Assembly (NCBI RefSeq): GCF_014650915.1
Contig: NZ_BMVW01000013.1
Span: forward strand, 143,928 to 207,927
Direction of reading: 5' to 3'
DNA length: 64,000 nucleotides
Source: Streptomyces poonensis
GTDB taxonomy: Bacteria; Actinomycetota; Actinomycetes; Streptomycetales; Streptomycetaceae
Both the position numbers and the translations under genes were made by a program. Under the pieces are notes generated by a model. The model saw only the letters and a program-made list of their open reading frames with translations. It had not been told where the DNA came from and made no database searches. Positions 16,501 through 24,900 of this stretch are shown piece by piece (position 1 is the first letter of the stretch; each line of letters begins with the position of its first letter).

Positions 16501-19500
16501 GGGTGGACGGGCGGGCCCCGGAGGACGTCGGCACCGCCGGTGTCGTCCTCGCGCGCGTGCAGCTGGAGCTGCGCCTGGCGCAGATCGAGGCCGAGTGGGG
16601 GACGCCCGCCGGCGGGGCCTGGCAGGGGCACGGCCAGCGCGTCGCCCGGCTGCGGCAGGACGCCGCGGTGCTCGAAGCGCTCCTCGCCGTCGCCGCCGCC
16701 CGTACCGACGTGCTGACCGCCGCCGCCACCTCGCCGCAGCTCGCCGTCGCCACCTGGCACGAGCAGGCCGTCGAGAACGCCGTACGCGCCCTGCTGCGGG
16801 CCGCGACCACTCTGCGCGCCGCCGAGCAGTCCCGCAGGGTCATCGCGGAGACCGAGGAACTGCTGCGGGCCTGGAGCGACCGGCCGGGTGTCTCGCCCGC
16901 CGTCGAGCGCGCGCTCGACAGCGTGCGCCGTCAGGACCCCGACGGTTACCGGGAGTTCAGCCATGAGATGGCGGAGGTCCGGGAAGCCGCGCGGCTGCGG
17001 GCCGAGCAGCATGCGGCGCTCGCGCGCGTGGGCGAGGTGTTCCCGGCGCTCGCCGAGCGCATCACCGGCACTCCGGACGACTCCGCCTGGGACGCCCGGC
17101 TGCCGCTGCTCGCCGAGGCCTGGGCCTGGTCCGCGTGGCGCGACCGCATGGAGCGGCTCACCGACCCGCAGGCCGAGCGCGTCCTGCGGCAGCGGCTGAC
17201 CGAGGCCGACGACGAGGCCCGCATCATGCTCGCCCGGCTGGCCGCCGCGCGCGCGTGGCACCGCTGCCTCGGGCTGCTCACCGGCGACCAGTCCCGGGCC
17301 CTCAGCGCGTACCAGCAGGCCGCCCGCCGGATCAAGGGCAAGTACCAGCACCGGTACCGGCGCGACGCCCAGGACGCGCTGCGCAAGGCGCAGACCGCGG
17401 TCCCGGCCTGGATCATGCCGCTGCACCAGGTCGCGGAGACCGTTCCGATGGACCGGCCCGGCATGTTCGACGTCGTCATCGTCGACGAGGCCAGCCAGTC
17501 CGGCCTGGAGGCCATGCTGCTGAGCTGGCTCGCCGACCGCATGGTCGTCGTCGGCGACAGCAAGCAGGTCAGCCCCTCCAACGTCGGCCTCAAGCAGGAC
17601 GAGTACTTCCACCTGCGGGACCGGCTGCTCACCTCGCTCGAACCGGACGTCCGCAGCCTGTTCGGGCCCGAGTCCAGCTTCTTCGACCTCACGGAGGCGC
17701 TCTCCGCGGGCCGCGGCACCCTCATGCTGAAGGAGCACTTCCGGTGCATGCCGGAGATCATCTCCTTCTCCAACGAGCTCTGCTACAACGGCCGGCTCCA
17801 GCCGCTGCGGCAGTACGGCGCCGACCGGTTGCCCCCGGTCCGCACCGTGCACGTCGAGGACGGCGAGGCCCTCGGCACGAACACCCGGCTGGCCAACACC
17901 GCCGAGGCCGAGGCGCTCGTCGACGCGGTCGTGCGCTGCTGCGCCGACCCCGCGTACGACGGGAAGACCATGGGCGTCATCAGCCTCCGCGGCAGCAAGG
18001 GCCACCTGACGGAGCTGGAGAACCTGCTCGCCGAACGCCTCGACTACGAGCAGCGCGAGGAGCGGCGCATCCGGGTCGGCGACGCCGAGGACTTCCAGGG
18101 CGACGAACGCCACGTCATGTTCGTCTCCTGCGTCAACTCGGCCACCACCGCCGCCGGTACGGTGCCGGGCGGCTTCACCGGCAAGACGTACGAGCAGCGC
18201 CTCAACGTCGCCGCCTCCCGCGCCCAGGACCAGATCTGGGTGTTCCACAGCGCCCGCACCGAGCAGTTCCACGAGAACGACCTGCGACGCCAGTGGCTCG
18301 ACCACCTCACCCGGCCCGCCGAGGAGGACACCGTCGCGGTCGAGGGCGAGGTGCTGCCCGACGTACGGCACGAGTCGTTCGACAGCCTGTTCCAGCAGCA
18401 GGTGTACCTGGAGCTGACGGCGCGCGGTTACCGGGTGCGGCCGGGGTACCGGGTCGGCCGCCACACCATCGACCTGGTCGTCGAGGGCGGGACGCGCAGG
18501 CTCGCGGTCGCCTGTGACGGCGACTCCTTCGCGGAGGGCGAGGACGCGTCCACGGCAGCCGCGCGCCAGCGTGACCTGGAGCGCGTCGACTGGACCTTCG
18601 TACGGATCCGCGGCAGCCGGTTCCACCTCGACCGGGAGCAGGCGCTGGCGCCCCTCTGGGGCGAGCTGGAGCGGCTGGGGATCGAGCCGGTCCGGGAGGA
18701 CGACGCGAGGGGGCGGGAAGCGGGGGCTTCGGGCGACGAGGCGGCCCGTACGGTGATCGATCCCCGGACGGCCTACGGGGCGCCGGTCGGGGAGGTGACG
18801 TCCGACTCGGGGGACGTGGACGACGCAGAGGATCCGGAGGTCATGGATCCGTCCGGTCCCGAGGTCATGGATCCGTCCGGTTCCGAGGCCACGGATCCGT
18901 CCGATCCGGAGGTCATGGAGCCGTCCGATCCCGAGGTCATGGAGCCGTCCGACCCCGAGCCGGCTCAGCCGGCTCCCGCGAAGGACGAGGCCGCGGACCC
19001 CGTTGTGGCCCCGCGCACCGCGGAACCGACGGAGCCCGAGGTCCAGGAGCCGCCCCGCGCCTCCTCCACCTCCCTCCCGGTCCACGAGATCCCTGCCGCG
19101 GCCTTCCAGCGGCTGGTGCGGGAGATGCAGGAGCTGCAGGCCGCCGTCGACGCTCCCGACGAGATCCCCGACGGGGTGGACGCGGCGAACCTCGTCTTCC
19201 TCCGCAGGACACTGGCCGATCAGCGGGAGCGGCGGACCAAGCGCCTCAGTTTCCTGCGGACGTTCCTCGACGCCGTCCGCGTGAGCAAGGGGACGGCCGT
19301 ACCGGAGGTCGTGCTGCCCGGAGCGCTGCTCGTCCTGGAGTTCGACGGGGAGGCCGACGAGGACACCCTGTACACGGTCGCCGAGCTCAGCACCGACACG
19401 GCGGACACGGTCTCCCCGTCGTCACCGCTGGGGCACGCGCTGATGTGGCAGCCGGTGGGACGAGAGATCTCCTACGACGCCTCCCAGGGGAGGAAGCGCA

Positions 19501-19529
19501 CGGTCGTCGTACGGGAGATCCGGGTCTGA
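13512..19529 (+). CDS. Giant SF1 helicase with Vsr/MTES_1575-like nuclease and GreA-like C-terminus
   Basis: 2005 residues from GTG 13512 (weak GGGGTGG upstream; an ATG-like start 13 codons earlier is possible). Order: Ig-like DUF4352-like domain (about 14-148); Pro/Ala linker; SF1 motor with QGPPGTGKTHTIANL (about 643-657), VIVDEASQS (about 1322), VVVGDSKQVSPSN, and LNVAASRAQDQIWVFHS (about 1563-1579); nuclease domain with GRHTIDLVVEGG and AVACDGDSF (about 1620-1720), as in Vsr-like MTES_1575 endonucleases; five octapeptide repeats (about 1775-1814); and a tail whose VSPSSPLGHALMWQPVGREI matches the GreA/GreB C-terminal domain. Helicase-Vsr fusions are known antiphage proteins (Hhe). It is convergent with the UvrD gene and close to drmABC. 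Likely role: nucleic-acid unwinding and cleavage in defence, perhaps contacting RNA polymerase. Confidence 0.85.
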   Translation: MSQRDSGLSDGMQPVGSVYRYDDGLQVRVDDVAPYELVDAEDSYGHRKGDDLVRCTLYLSNGTGRAIDLDGVDALVRSGPYGKTGRQVQDYQSDVLDEALDGTLRAGRSVSVTWAYSIPAGTAGELDVEVRFPGDHERESVTFTTAVAAGPSAVVDSGVATAGTTPAWLADQAALFGDQQESLFAGAGSETPGAGPSVLDGHGGAAGPTGSRVPGAAPLDAVPAQPAASGRQAAPVRTPEPFAAAEDGTDDGTDATRVRQIFRFLAEAEESKTRPVRTLDGAAGVVWFEELPDDPGVEVMLDGALAGDEPAWLTVARPEREDAPHPKPLLAPWVDETRIRDFRQTHAPHLRRRIEPEFPDWSRGIPLEKSYHELDEHPKREKIEKQYADWREEWLAWAERRRAIDPLVRLYDRLHKMHEDAANLGEAFELVLGFGRLTWQTTARQRVERHLVTHRATVQLDPSTGTLTVAPDPTGTGLELEEGMLEGAQHVPGAVREGIVRVLEGASDVTDPEHLDALHEALRSWVNSAHSAGSYAPGVERVKPRSLDVPQVGLTPALVLRERSRRSTMDALKAIARQIDAGTPPTELLGYIAGRDGALTAADLAAAEGDGTEDDSGEMYFALPANEEQRTIAERLRANRLVVVQGPPGTGKTHTIANLVTDLLAQGKRVLITSHTPRALRVLRDKLPESIRDLCVSRTEDGAAAQRELEASVQRILSEYSGYDPKASQQEIRTLQGRLAGARSAQQAMLRDLAALRELETKRFEAEIGDYSGSLQEIAERLTGEAERYEWLGPVPGEQPTLSADEALRLLRTTRAFTPHHQALAADVPGPSELPSPGDFEDAVAVVRSAEEAHAAVRQDLLSEEYDAAVRGLGEGEQQRLSAVLDAFAAARARAASLAGPAGPWAVALLKEVTEGQDWQARSRQAAVTDALAAVDASLATLGTAMVSGLEQYDPATALGQATALHDGLGQGQKLRGPLGMRSKLAKAVGPFVDAVRVDGRAPEDVGTAGVVLARVQLELRLAQIEAEWGTPAGGAWQGHGQRVARLRQDAAVLEALLAVAAARTDVLTAAATSPQLAVATWHEQAVENAVRALLRAATTLRAAEQSRRVIAETEELLRAWSDRPGVSPAVERALDSVRRQDPDGYREFSHEMAEVREAARLRAEQHAALARVGEVFPALAERITGTPDDSAWDARLPLLAEAWAWSAWRDRMERLTDPQAERVLRQRLTEADDEARIMLARLAAARAWHRCLGLLTGDQSRALSAYQQAARRIKGKYQHRYRRDAQDALRKAQTAVPAWIMPLHQVAETVPMDRPGMFDVVIVDEASQSGLEAMLLSWLADRMVVVGDSKQVSPSNVGLKQDEYFHLRDRLLTSLEPDVRSLFGPESSFFDLTEALSAGRGTLMLKEHFRCMPEIISFSNELCYNGRLQPLRQYGADRLPPVRTVHVEDGEALGTNTRLANTAEAEALVDAVVRCCADPAYDGKTMGVISLRGSKGHLTELENLLAERLDYEQREERRIRVGDAEDFQGDERHVMFVSCVNSATTAAGTVPGGFTGKTYEQRLNVAASRAQDQIWVFHSARTEQFHENDLRRQWLDHLTRPAEEDTVAVEGEVLPDVRHESFDSLFQQQVYLELTARGYRVRPGYRVGRHTIDLVVEGGTRRLAVACDGDSFAEGEDASTAAARQRDLERVDWTFVRIRGSRFHLDREQALAPLWGELERLGIEPVREDDARGREAGASGDEAARTVIDPRTAYGAPVGEVTSDSGDVDDAEDPEVMDPSGPEVMDPSGSEATDPSDPEVMEPSDPEVMEPSDPEPAQPAPAKDEAADPVVAPRTAEPTEPEVQEPPRASSTSLPVHEIPAAAFQRLVREMQELQAAVDAPDEIPDGVDAANLVFLRRTLADQRERRTKRLSFLRTFLDAVRVSKGTAVPEVVLPGALLVLEFDGEADEDTLYTVAELSTDTADTVSPSSPLGHALMWQPVGREISYDASQGRKRTVVVREIRV
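18834..18953 (+). repeat. Five 24-bp in-frame tandem repeats (octapeptide PEVM(D/E)PS(G/D))
   Basis: Units start at 18834, 18858, 18882, 18906 and 18930 and encode PEVMDPSG, PEVMDPSG, SEATDPSD, PEVMEPSD, PEVMEPSD. They form an acidic, proline-rich linker between the nuclease and the GreA-like tail of the giant helicase. Confidence 0.9.
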
Positions 19530-19544
19530 CGGGTCGGCGGTCAC

Positions 19545-19588
19545 CGGGCCCGGGTGTCACGGACGACGATCCGTGACACCCGGGCCCG
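19545..19588. terminator. Hairpin between the two convergent helicase genes
   Basis: Perfect 18-bp stem starting CGGGCCCGGGTGTCACGG with an 8-nt loop ACGACGAT, placed between the two stop codons (19529 and 19595). Confidence 0.85.
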
Positions 19589-19594
19589 CACGAC

Positions 19595-21772
19595 TCACCC
19601 GGCGACCGGATCCAGCAGCCGGCTCCGCTCCCCGTTCCACGAGATCGCCAGCGCGTCACGGGCCCGCGTGCACGCCACGAACAGCAGGCAGTGCTCGGCC
19701 AGCAGGTCCGACCGGTGCTGCACGGGGTCGACGTCGGCCGGGGTCACCTGCGGGGCGAAGGGCAGGACGCTCGACGTCAGGCCGACCACGGCCACGCACC
19801 GGAACTCCAGCCCCTTCATCGCGTGCATGGTGGCCACGCGGACGCCGGACACCTCGGGGCCCGGATCGTCCTTGACGGCGACGGCGGGGATGCGTTCCCG
19901 CCGCAGGCGCGCGATGACCGCGTCGACGAGCGTGTTGAACCGGGCGCACACCGCGATCTCGGACGGCTTGACCCCGTCCTGGTCGATCCAGGTCCGGATC
20001 TGGTCGACCAGCGCCCGCAGCTCCTCGTCCTGGCTGCCGTGTCCGCGCGCCGACGGGACACGGCCGTGCAGCTCGGAACGGTAGCCCCGCAGCGAGTCCC
20101 GGCCGCCGTCGTCGGCATCTTCGTCGTCCTCACCGAGCCGGCCCACCGGCTGGCCGTCGAGGAGGGACGCGGACCACCGCAGGATCTCCTCCGTGCTGCG
20201 GTAGTTGAGGCGCAGCCGTGTCGTACGCCCCCGGACGTTGACGCCCAGCGAGCCCAGGGAGACCCGGGAGTCGTAGATGCGCTGGTGGGGATCGCCGACG
20301 AGGAAGATGTCGTCGGACTGGGGGGCGACGCAGGCGCGCAGCACCCGCCACTGGGCCGGGTGCAGGTCCTGGGCCTCGTCCACGACGACGTGGCGGTAGC
20401 GCGGCCCGGATTCGGCCAGCAGCCGGGCGGCCTGGTCGCAGAGCTGCGTGTACGTCGCCGAGTCGCGCGAGGCGAGGTCCGCCGTGAACCGCTCCATGAC
20501 CCGCCACAGCCGGGCGCGCTGGACCCGCCCCACCTGCGTGCCGCGTCCCCGGCGGACGCAGCGCAGGTACTCCTCGGGGGTGCGCAGCCCCTGTGCCAGG
20601 ACGACGTTGCGGAACTCCTGGGACAGGAACCGGTCCGTCCAGGGGAGTTCCTCGCGGGCCATGGCACGGGTCCAGGCGCTCTTCTCCGCGGCGGCCGACA
20701 AGGGCTTCGGTGAGCTGCCGCGCGCCTCGCGGATCACGCGGGCGGCGAGCGAGTCCACCGTCGTCACGTCGACGCGCTCCAGCAGGTGGGCGTCGGCCTC
20801 GCCGAGCAGCAGGGCCAGGCTGTCCCGCAGCGCGGCCGCCATGGCGTTGGTGAAGGTGGTCAGCAGGATGCGGTCGCCCTCGCGGCCGGTGCGCAGCAGA
20901 TGCCGGACCCGGTGCAGGGCGACGACCGTCTTGCCGGTGCCGGGGCCGCCGGTGACCTGGGCGGGGCCGTTGAAGCCGGGGTGATAGGCGTAGCGGCGCT
21001 GGGCGGGGTGGAGGAAGATGCGCCAGCGGACGAGGTCCTCGGTGAGGATCCGCTCCAGCTCGCCGGGGCCGGTGACCTCCACCATGCGGTTGGGCGTGTT
21101 CAGGATGGCCTCGGCGAGGGTGACCACCGGCCGGTCCGCCGCCGTACGGACCGTCTGCCCGCGGGGGGCGATGAGCTGCTCCCAGACGTCCTCGGGGGAC
21201 TCGCCCTGCGCCAGGAACCACAGCACCTCGTACTGGTCGGCGGGCATCATGGGCGGTGCCATGACCGTCAGGTCGTCGGCCGTGACGCAGACCCGGGCCA
21301 GCCGCAGGACCTGGTCGTCGATGCCGAGGTCGCGCAGCACGGTGTCGGAGTGCGCCTCGAAGAGGCGGGCGGGGGTGGTGACCGCCTTCGCCTCGAAGTA
21401 CGTCTCCATCTGCTCCAGCGCGTCGACGTTGCGCACCTCCACACCCGCCGTGGCGCCGTTCACCGAATAGGCGCGCTTGCAGGCCCAGTTGATCGCGTCG
21501 TCGTGCGGGGCGACCCGCAGGAGCATGAACAGCTCGCTCCCGTCGTCGGGCGCGAGCAGCACGCCCCGGTAGAACTTCGTGATGCGTATGGTGCGGATCC
21601 GGCGGTCACGCGCCCGCTCCAGCTTCTCCAGATGCATCCCCTTGCTGGCGTGGAGTTGAGGGACGGTCATGCTGCGGAACATCTGGATCGCGTCGGTGAC
21701 CTCCTTCTGGACCGGTCTCTGGAGCGAGACGAAATCCGTGAAGAAGTCCTCGGAGAGGGCGAGTCGGGGCAT
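19595..21772 (-). CDS. UvrD-type helicase with RelE/ParE-like N-terminal domain
   Basis: 725 residues from ATG 21772 (MPRLALSEDFF), with GAGGA 6 nt upstream. Residues about 1-105 read like a RelE/ParE toxin fold: LQRPVQKEVTDAIQMF, GMHLEKLERARDRRIRTIRI, FYRGVLLAPDDG, LRVAPHDDAINWA. The motor has VTGGPGTGKTVVALH (about 272), VVVDEAQDLHPAQW (about 460), LVGDPHQRIYDSR, and the C-terminal MHAMKGLEF and LLFVACTRARDAL. It is convergent with the 2005-residue helicase and divergent from drmA across a 177-nt promoter region, implying a shared defence context. Whether the toxin-like domain cleaves RNA is unknown; it could simply be a docking domain. Confidence 0.85.
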   Translation of the reverse strand: MPRLALSEDFFTDFVSLQRPVQKEVTDAIQMFRSMTVPQLHASKGMHLEKLERARDRRIRTIRITKFYRGVLLAPDDGSELFMLLRVAPHDDAINWACKRAYSVNGATAGVEVRNVDALEQMETYFEAKAVTTPARLFEAHSDTVLRDLGIDDQVLRLARVCVTADDLTVMAPPMMPADQYEVLWFLAQGESPEDVWEQLIAPRGQTVRTAADRPVVTLAEAILNTPNRMVEVTGPGELERILTEDLVRWRIFLHPAQRRYAYHPGFNGPAQVTGGPGTGKTVVALHRVRHLLRTGREGDRILLTTFTNAMAAALRDSLALLLGEADAHLLERVDVTTVDSLAARVIREARGSSPKPLSAAAEKSAWTRAMAREELPWTDRFLSQEFRNVVLAQGLRTPEEYLRCVRRGRGTQVGRVQRARLWRVMERFTADLASRDSATYTQLCDQAARLLAESGPRYRHVVVDEAQDLHPAQWRVLRACVAPQSDDIFLVGDPHQRIYDSRVSLGSLGVNVRGRTTRLRLNYRSTEEILRWSASLLDGQPVGRLGEDDEDADDGGRDSLRGYRSELHGRVPSARGHGSQDEELRALVDQIRTWIDQDGVKPSEIAVCARFNTLVDAVIARLRRERIPAVAVKDDPGPEVSGVRVATMHAMKGLEFRCVAVVGLTSSVLPFAPQVTPADVDPVQHRSDLLAEHCLLFVACTRARDALAISWNGERSRLLDPVAG

Positions 21773-21857
21773 GGGCGTCCTCGGGTCACGGCGGGCTGGT
21801 TGAACGGGGAACAGCCTAGAGAGTCCGTCCGCCGGAGCGGCGGGCACCTCACGCTCA

Positions 21858-21886
21858 TTGTGTGAACTGAGTCAACGGCCTATGAT
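21858..21886 (+). promoter_or_regulatory. drmA promoter with embedded shared motif
   Basis: TTGTGT (21858-21863) and TATGAT (21881-21886) are 17 nt apart, a good sigma-70-like promoter about 60 nt before drmA. The motif TGTGAACTGAGTCAAC (21861-21876) occupies the spacer, a typical place for repressor binding. Confidence 0.6.
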
Positions 21887-21949
21887 CTCGTGCTGACGCA
21901 TGATCAACCGTGCTCGCGCCCCACCGGACCCGTCCGAAAGGCTCACCGC

Positions 21950-24900
21950 ATGCCGGCCCAGCCCGCCCAGGCCGCTGTCCCGCATCCCCTCGACGAAGTG
22001 CCCCAGACGTTCCGCGACGGGGATTCGTACGAGGTGCGGGACGGGCTCGTGACCTACATCCGCCGTGATCTCCTGGGGCCCTGGGACGGCGAGACGGAGA
22101 CCCTTCCGCACGCCTCCTCAGGGCCGCGCGACCGGTACCTCGTCGGCATGCTCGGACCGCGTCCCCAGGCCGTCACGGGGGACCGGATCGCCCTCGCGGC
22201 CGCCCAGAGCGCGGACGACGAGTCGGGCGACGAGCAGGAGGGCGACGACACCGGAATCCAGGACCGGCTGACCCCGCAGGCCGCCGGCCACATATGGGCG
22301 TCGTCCATGGGGCTGTCCTTCACGGTGCCCGCCTCCGTCGGCACCCTCAGCGTCACCGTCCGCTGGGGCCGCTACACGCAGTCCGAGCAGGGCACGGACC
22401 GGGGCACCACCCGCAGGACCTGGTCCCGGGAGGCGGTCGAGCACCCGGTCGACATCGACGTGACCGGCGCGGCCGACCGGGTCGTCGGGCTCCAGGGCGA
22501 CTCCGTGGTGCTCGACGTACAGGTACGGCGCGTGGAGCGGAGCACCGCCCGGGCCGGCACCGAGGACCTGCGGGTCGTCGAACTGGCCCTGGTCAACCGG
22601 CAGGAGGACAGCCGCGACGCCCGCGACGCCCACTGGCTCTTCCAGACCGGGATCGACGTGACCGCCTTCCCGGACGACCGTGCCGCGGTCTTCCTGCCGA
22701 TCGGCGACCCCCTCGATCCCGCGAACCGGGGCCACGCCCCCGAGGACGCGGAGGACCGGCGGCTCCGGCTGCTCTACCGGGACAGCCTCAGCCACGCCAA
22801 AGGCCGCAACGTCGCCGTGCACGCACACGTGCGCGACGGCGAGCGCAACGCCCACCGCCTCACCACCACCTGGCTCCCCGAGTACGACGTACGGGCCACC
22901 ACCGCGCCCACCGTCGAGGAGCAGAAGCTGCTGCGCGGGCTCGAACTCGGCATGGACGAACTCGCCGAACTCGCGGTGCCCGCCCGCCGTGCGGAGCTCA
23001 GCGCCGCACTGGCACCGCTCGCGGACGGCTACGGCACCTGGCTCGACGAGCAGCGGGGGAAAGCCCGTACGCTCCCCGACGACCTGCGGGAATCGGCCGA
23101 GGTCGCCATCGAGCAGGCGATGGAGATCTGCGACCGCATCACCTTCGGCATCGACCGGCTGATCGCCGACGACACGGCCCTGGAAGCCTTCCGGTTCGCC
23201 AACCGGGCCATGGCGCTCCAGCGCCGCAACACCGCCGTCGCCGCCGCCCGCGCCGGCCGCGAGAACGACCCCCGCTCCTACCGCGAGGCGTACGACGCGA
23301 TCCACGCGCAGGGCAAGCAGGCCGCGAGCTGGCGTCCGTTCCAGCTCGCCTTCGTCCTGCTGAACCTCGACTCCCTCACCCGGCCCGGCCACCCCCACCG
23401 CGGCACCGGCCGCGAAGCCCTCGTCGACCTGCTGTTCTTCCCGACCGGTGGCGGCAAGACCGAGGCCTACCTCGGCCTCGCCGCCTACACCTTCGCGCTG
23501 CGGCGCCTGCAGGGCACCGTCGGCTCGGGCGCGGAGGCGCGCAGCGGCGAAGCGGGCGTCGGCGTCCTCATGCGCTACACCCTGCGCCTGCTGACGGCCC
23601 AGCAGTTCCAGCGCGCCGCCGCCCTGGTCAGCGCCTGCGAGGTGCTGCGCCGCGCGGAGTACGCCCGGGACGTCCGCTGGGGCGCCACCCCGTTCCGTAT
23701 CGGACTCTGGGTCGGCACCTCCGTCTCGCCCAACTGGTTCGACGAGGCCAAGGAGCAGATCGCCGAGGCCAAGGAGAGCGCGAGCGACAAGCACGCCCGG
23801 GTGCTCCAGGTCCTCACCTGCCCATGGTGCGGAAGCGGACTGGCCGCCCGCTCGCACATGGAGTACGACGAGGGGCGCCGCCGCGTCCTGCTGTACTGCC
23901 CGCGCGGGGAGGGCGAGGACCGCTGCCCCTTCTCGCGGCGCGAGTCCCTCGGCGAGGGCATCCCCGTGCTCACCGTCGACGAGGAGATCTACCGGCTCGC
24001 CCCGTCGCTGCTGATCGCCACGGTCGACAAGTTCGCCCAGCTGCCGTGGAACGGGTACGCCGGTCTGCTCTTCGGCCGGGTCACCGAACTCTGCCCCCGG
24101 CACGGCTACCGCCACGACGACCTCGACGCCAGGACGGGCTGCGGCAGCCGCCACAACGCGCGCGGCTCCCTGCCCGGAGTGACCGCACAGCCCGTCACCC
24201 GGCTGCGGCCACCGGACCTGATCATCCAGGACGAGCTGCACCTGATATCCGGCGCGCTCGGCACCACCGTCGGACTCTTCGAGTCGGCCGTCGACCAGCT
24301 CTGCACCTGGAGTCTCACCGATGCCGGAGGACAGCGCAGGGAGGTCGGGCCCAAGATCGTCGCGTCGACCGCGACCACCAAGCGGGCCGCGGACCAAGTC
24401 CTCGGTGTCTTCGGCCGCAAGGTCGCGGTCTTCCCGCCGCAGGTCCTCGACGTCGGGGACACCTTCTTCTCCCGGCAGGTCGAGCTGAGCCGCGACAACC
24501 CCGGCCGCCGCTACCTGGGCGTGTGCGCGCACGGCACCCGCCTCAAGGCCGCCGAGATCCGCGTCGCCGAGATCCTGCTGCTCGCCGGGCAGCAGCTCTT
24601 CGACGACCACGGCGCGCCGGCGGACCCGTACATGACGCTGGTCGGCTACTTCAACGCGACCCGTGAACTCGCCGGCATGCGGCGGTACATGGACGACGAC
24701 ATCACCACCCGGGTCCGCTCCAACGGCAGCCGGAAGGGCGAGGACACCCTGGCCGACCGCATCGTGAGCCGGACCGGCATGCTCGGCATCCAGGAGCTGA
24801 CCTCCCGTATCTCCTCGGCCGACATCGGCGCGGCCCTCAAACGCCTGGAGATCGGGTTCGATCCCGAGCGCGACACCTCCGAGCGGCGGCGCGCCTTCGT

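Noticed and set aside
13491..19085. A 1864-codon open frame on the minus strand opposite the giant helicase gene
   Set aside because: It is a shadow of the plus-strand coding sequence in high-GC DNA. It is rich in Arg/Gly/Leu/Val with no recognisable domain, and the plus frame carries full helicase motifs.
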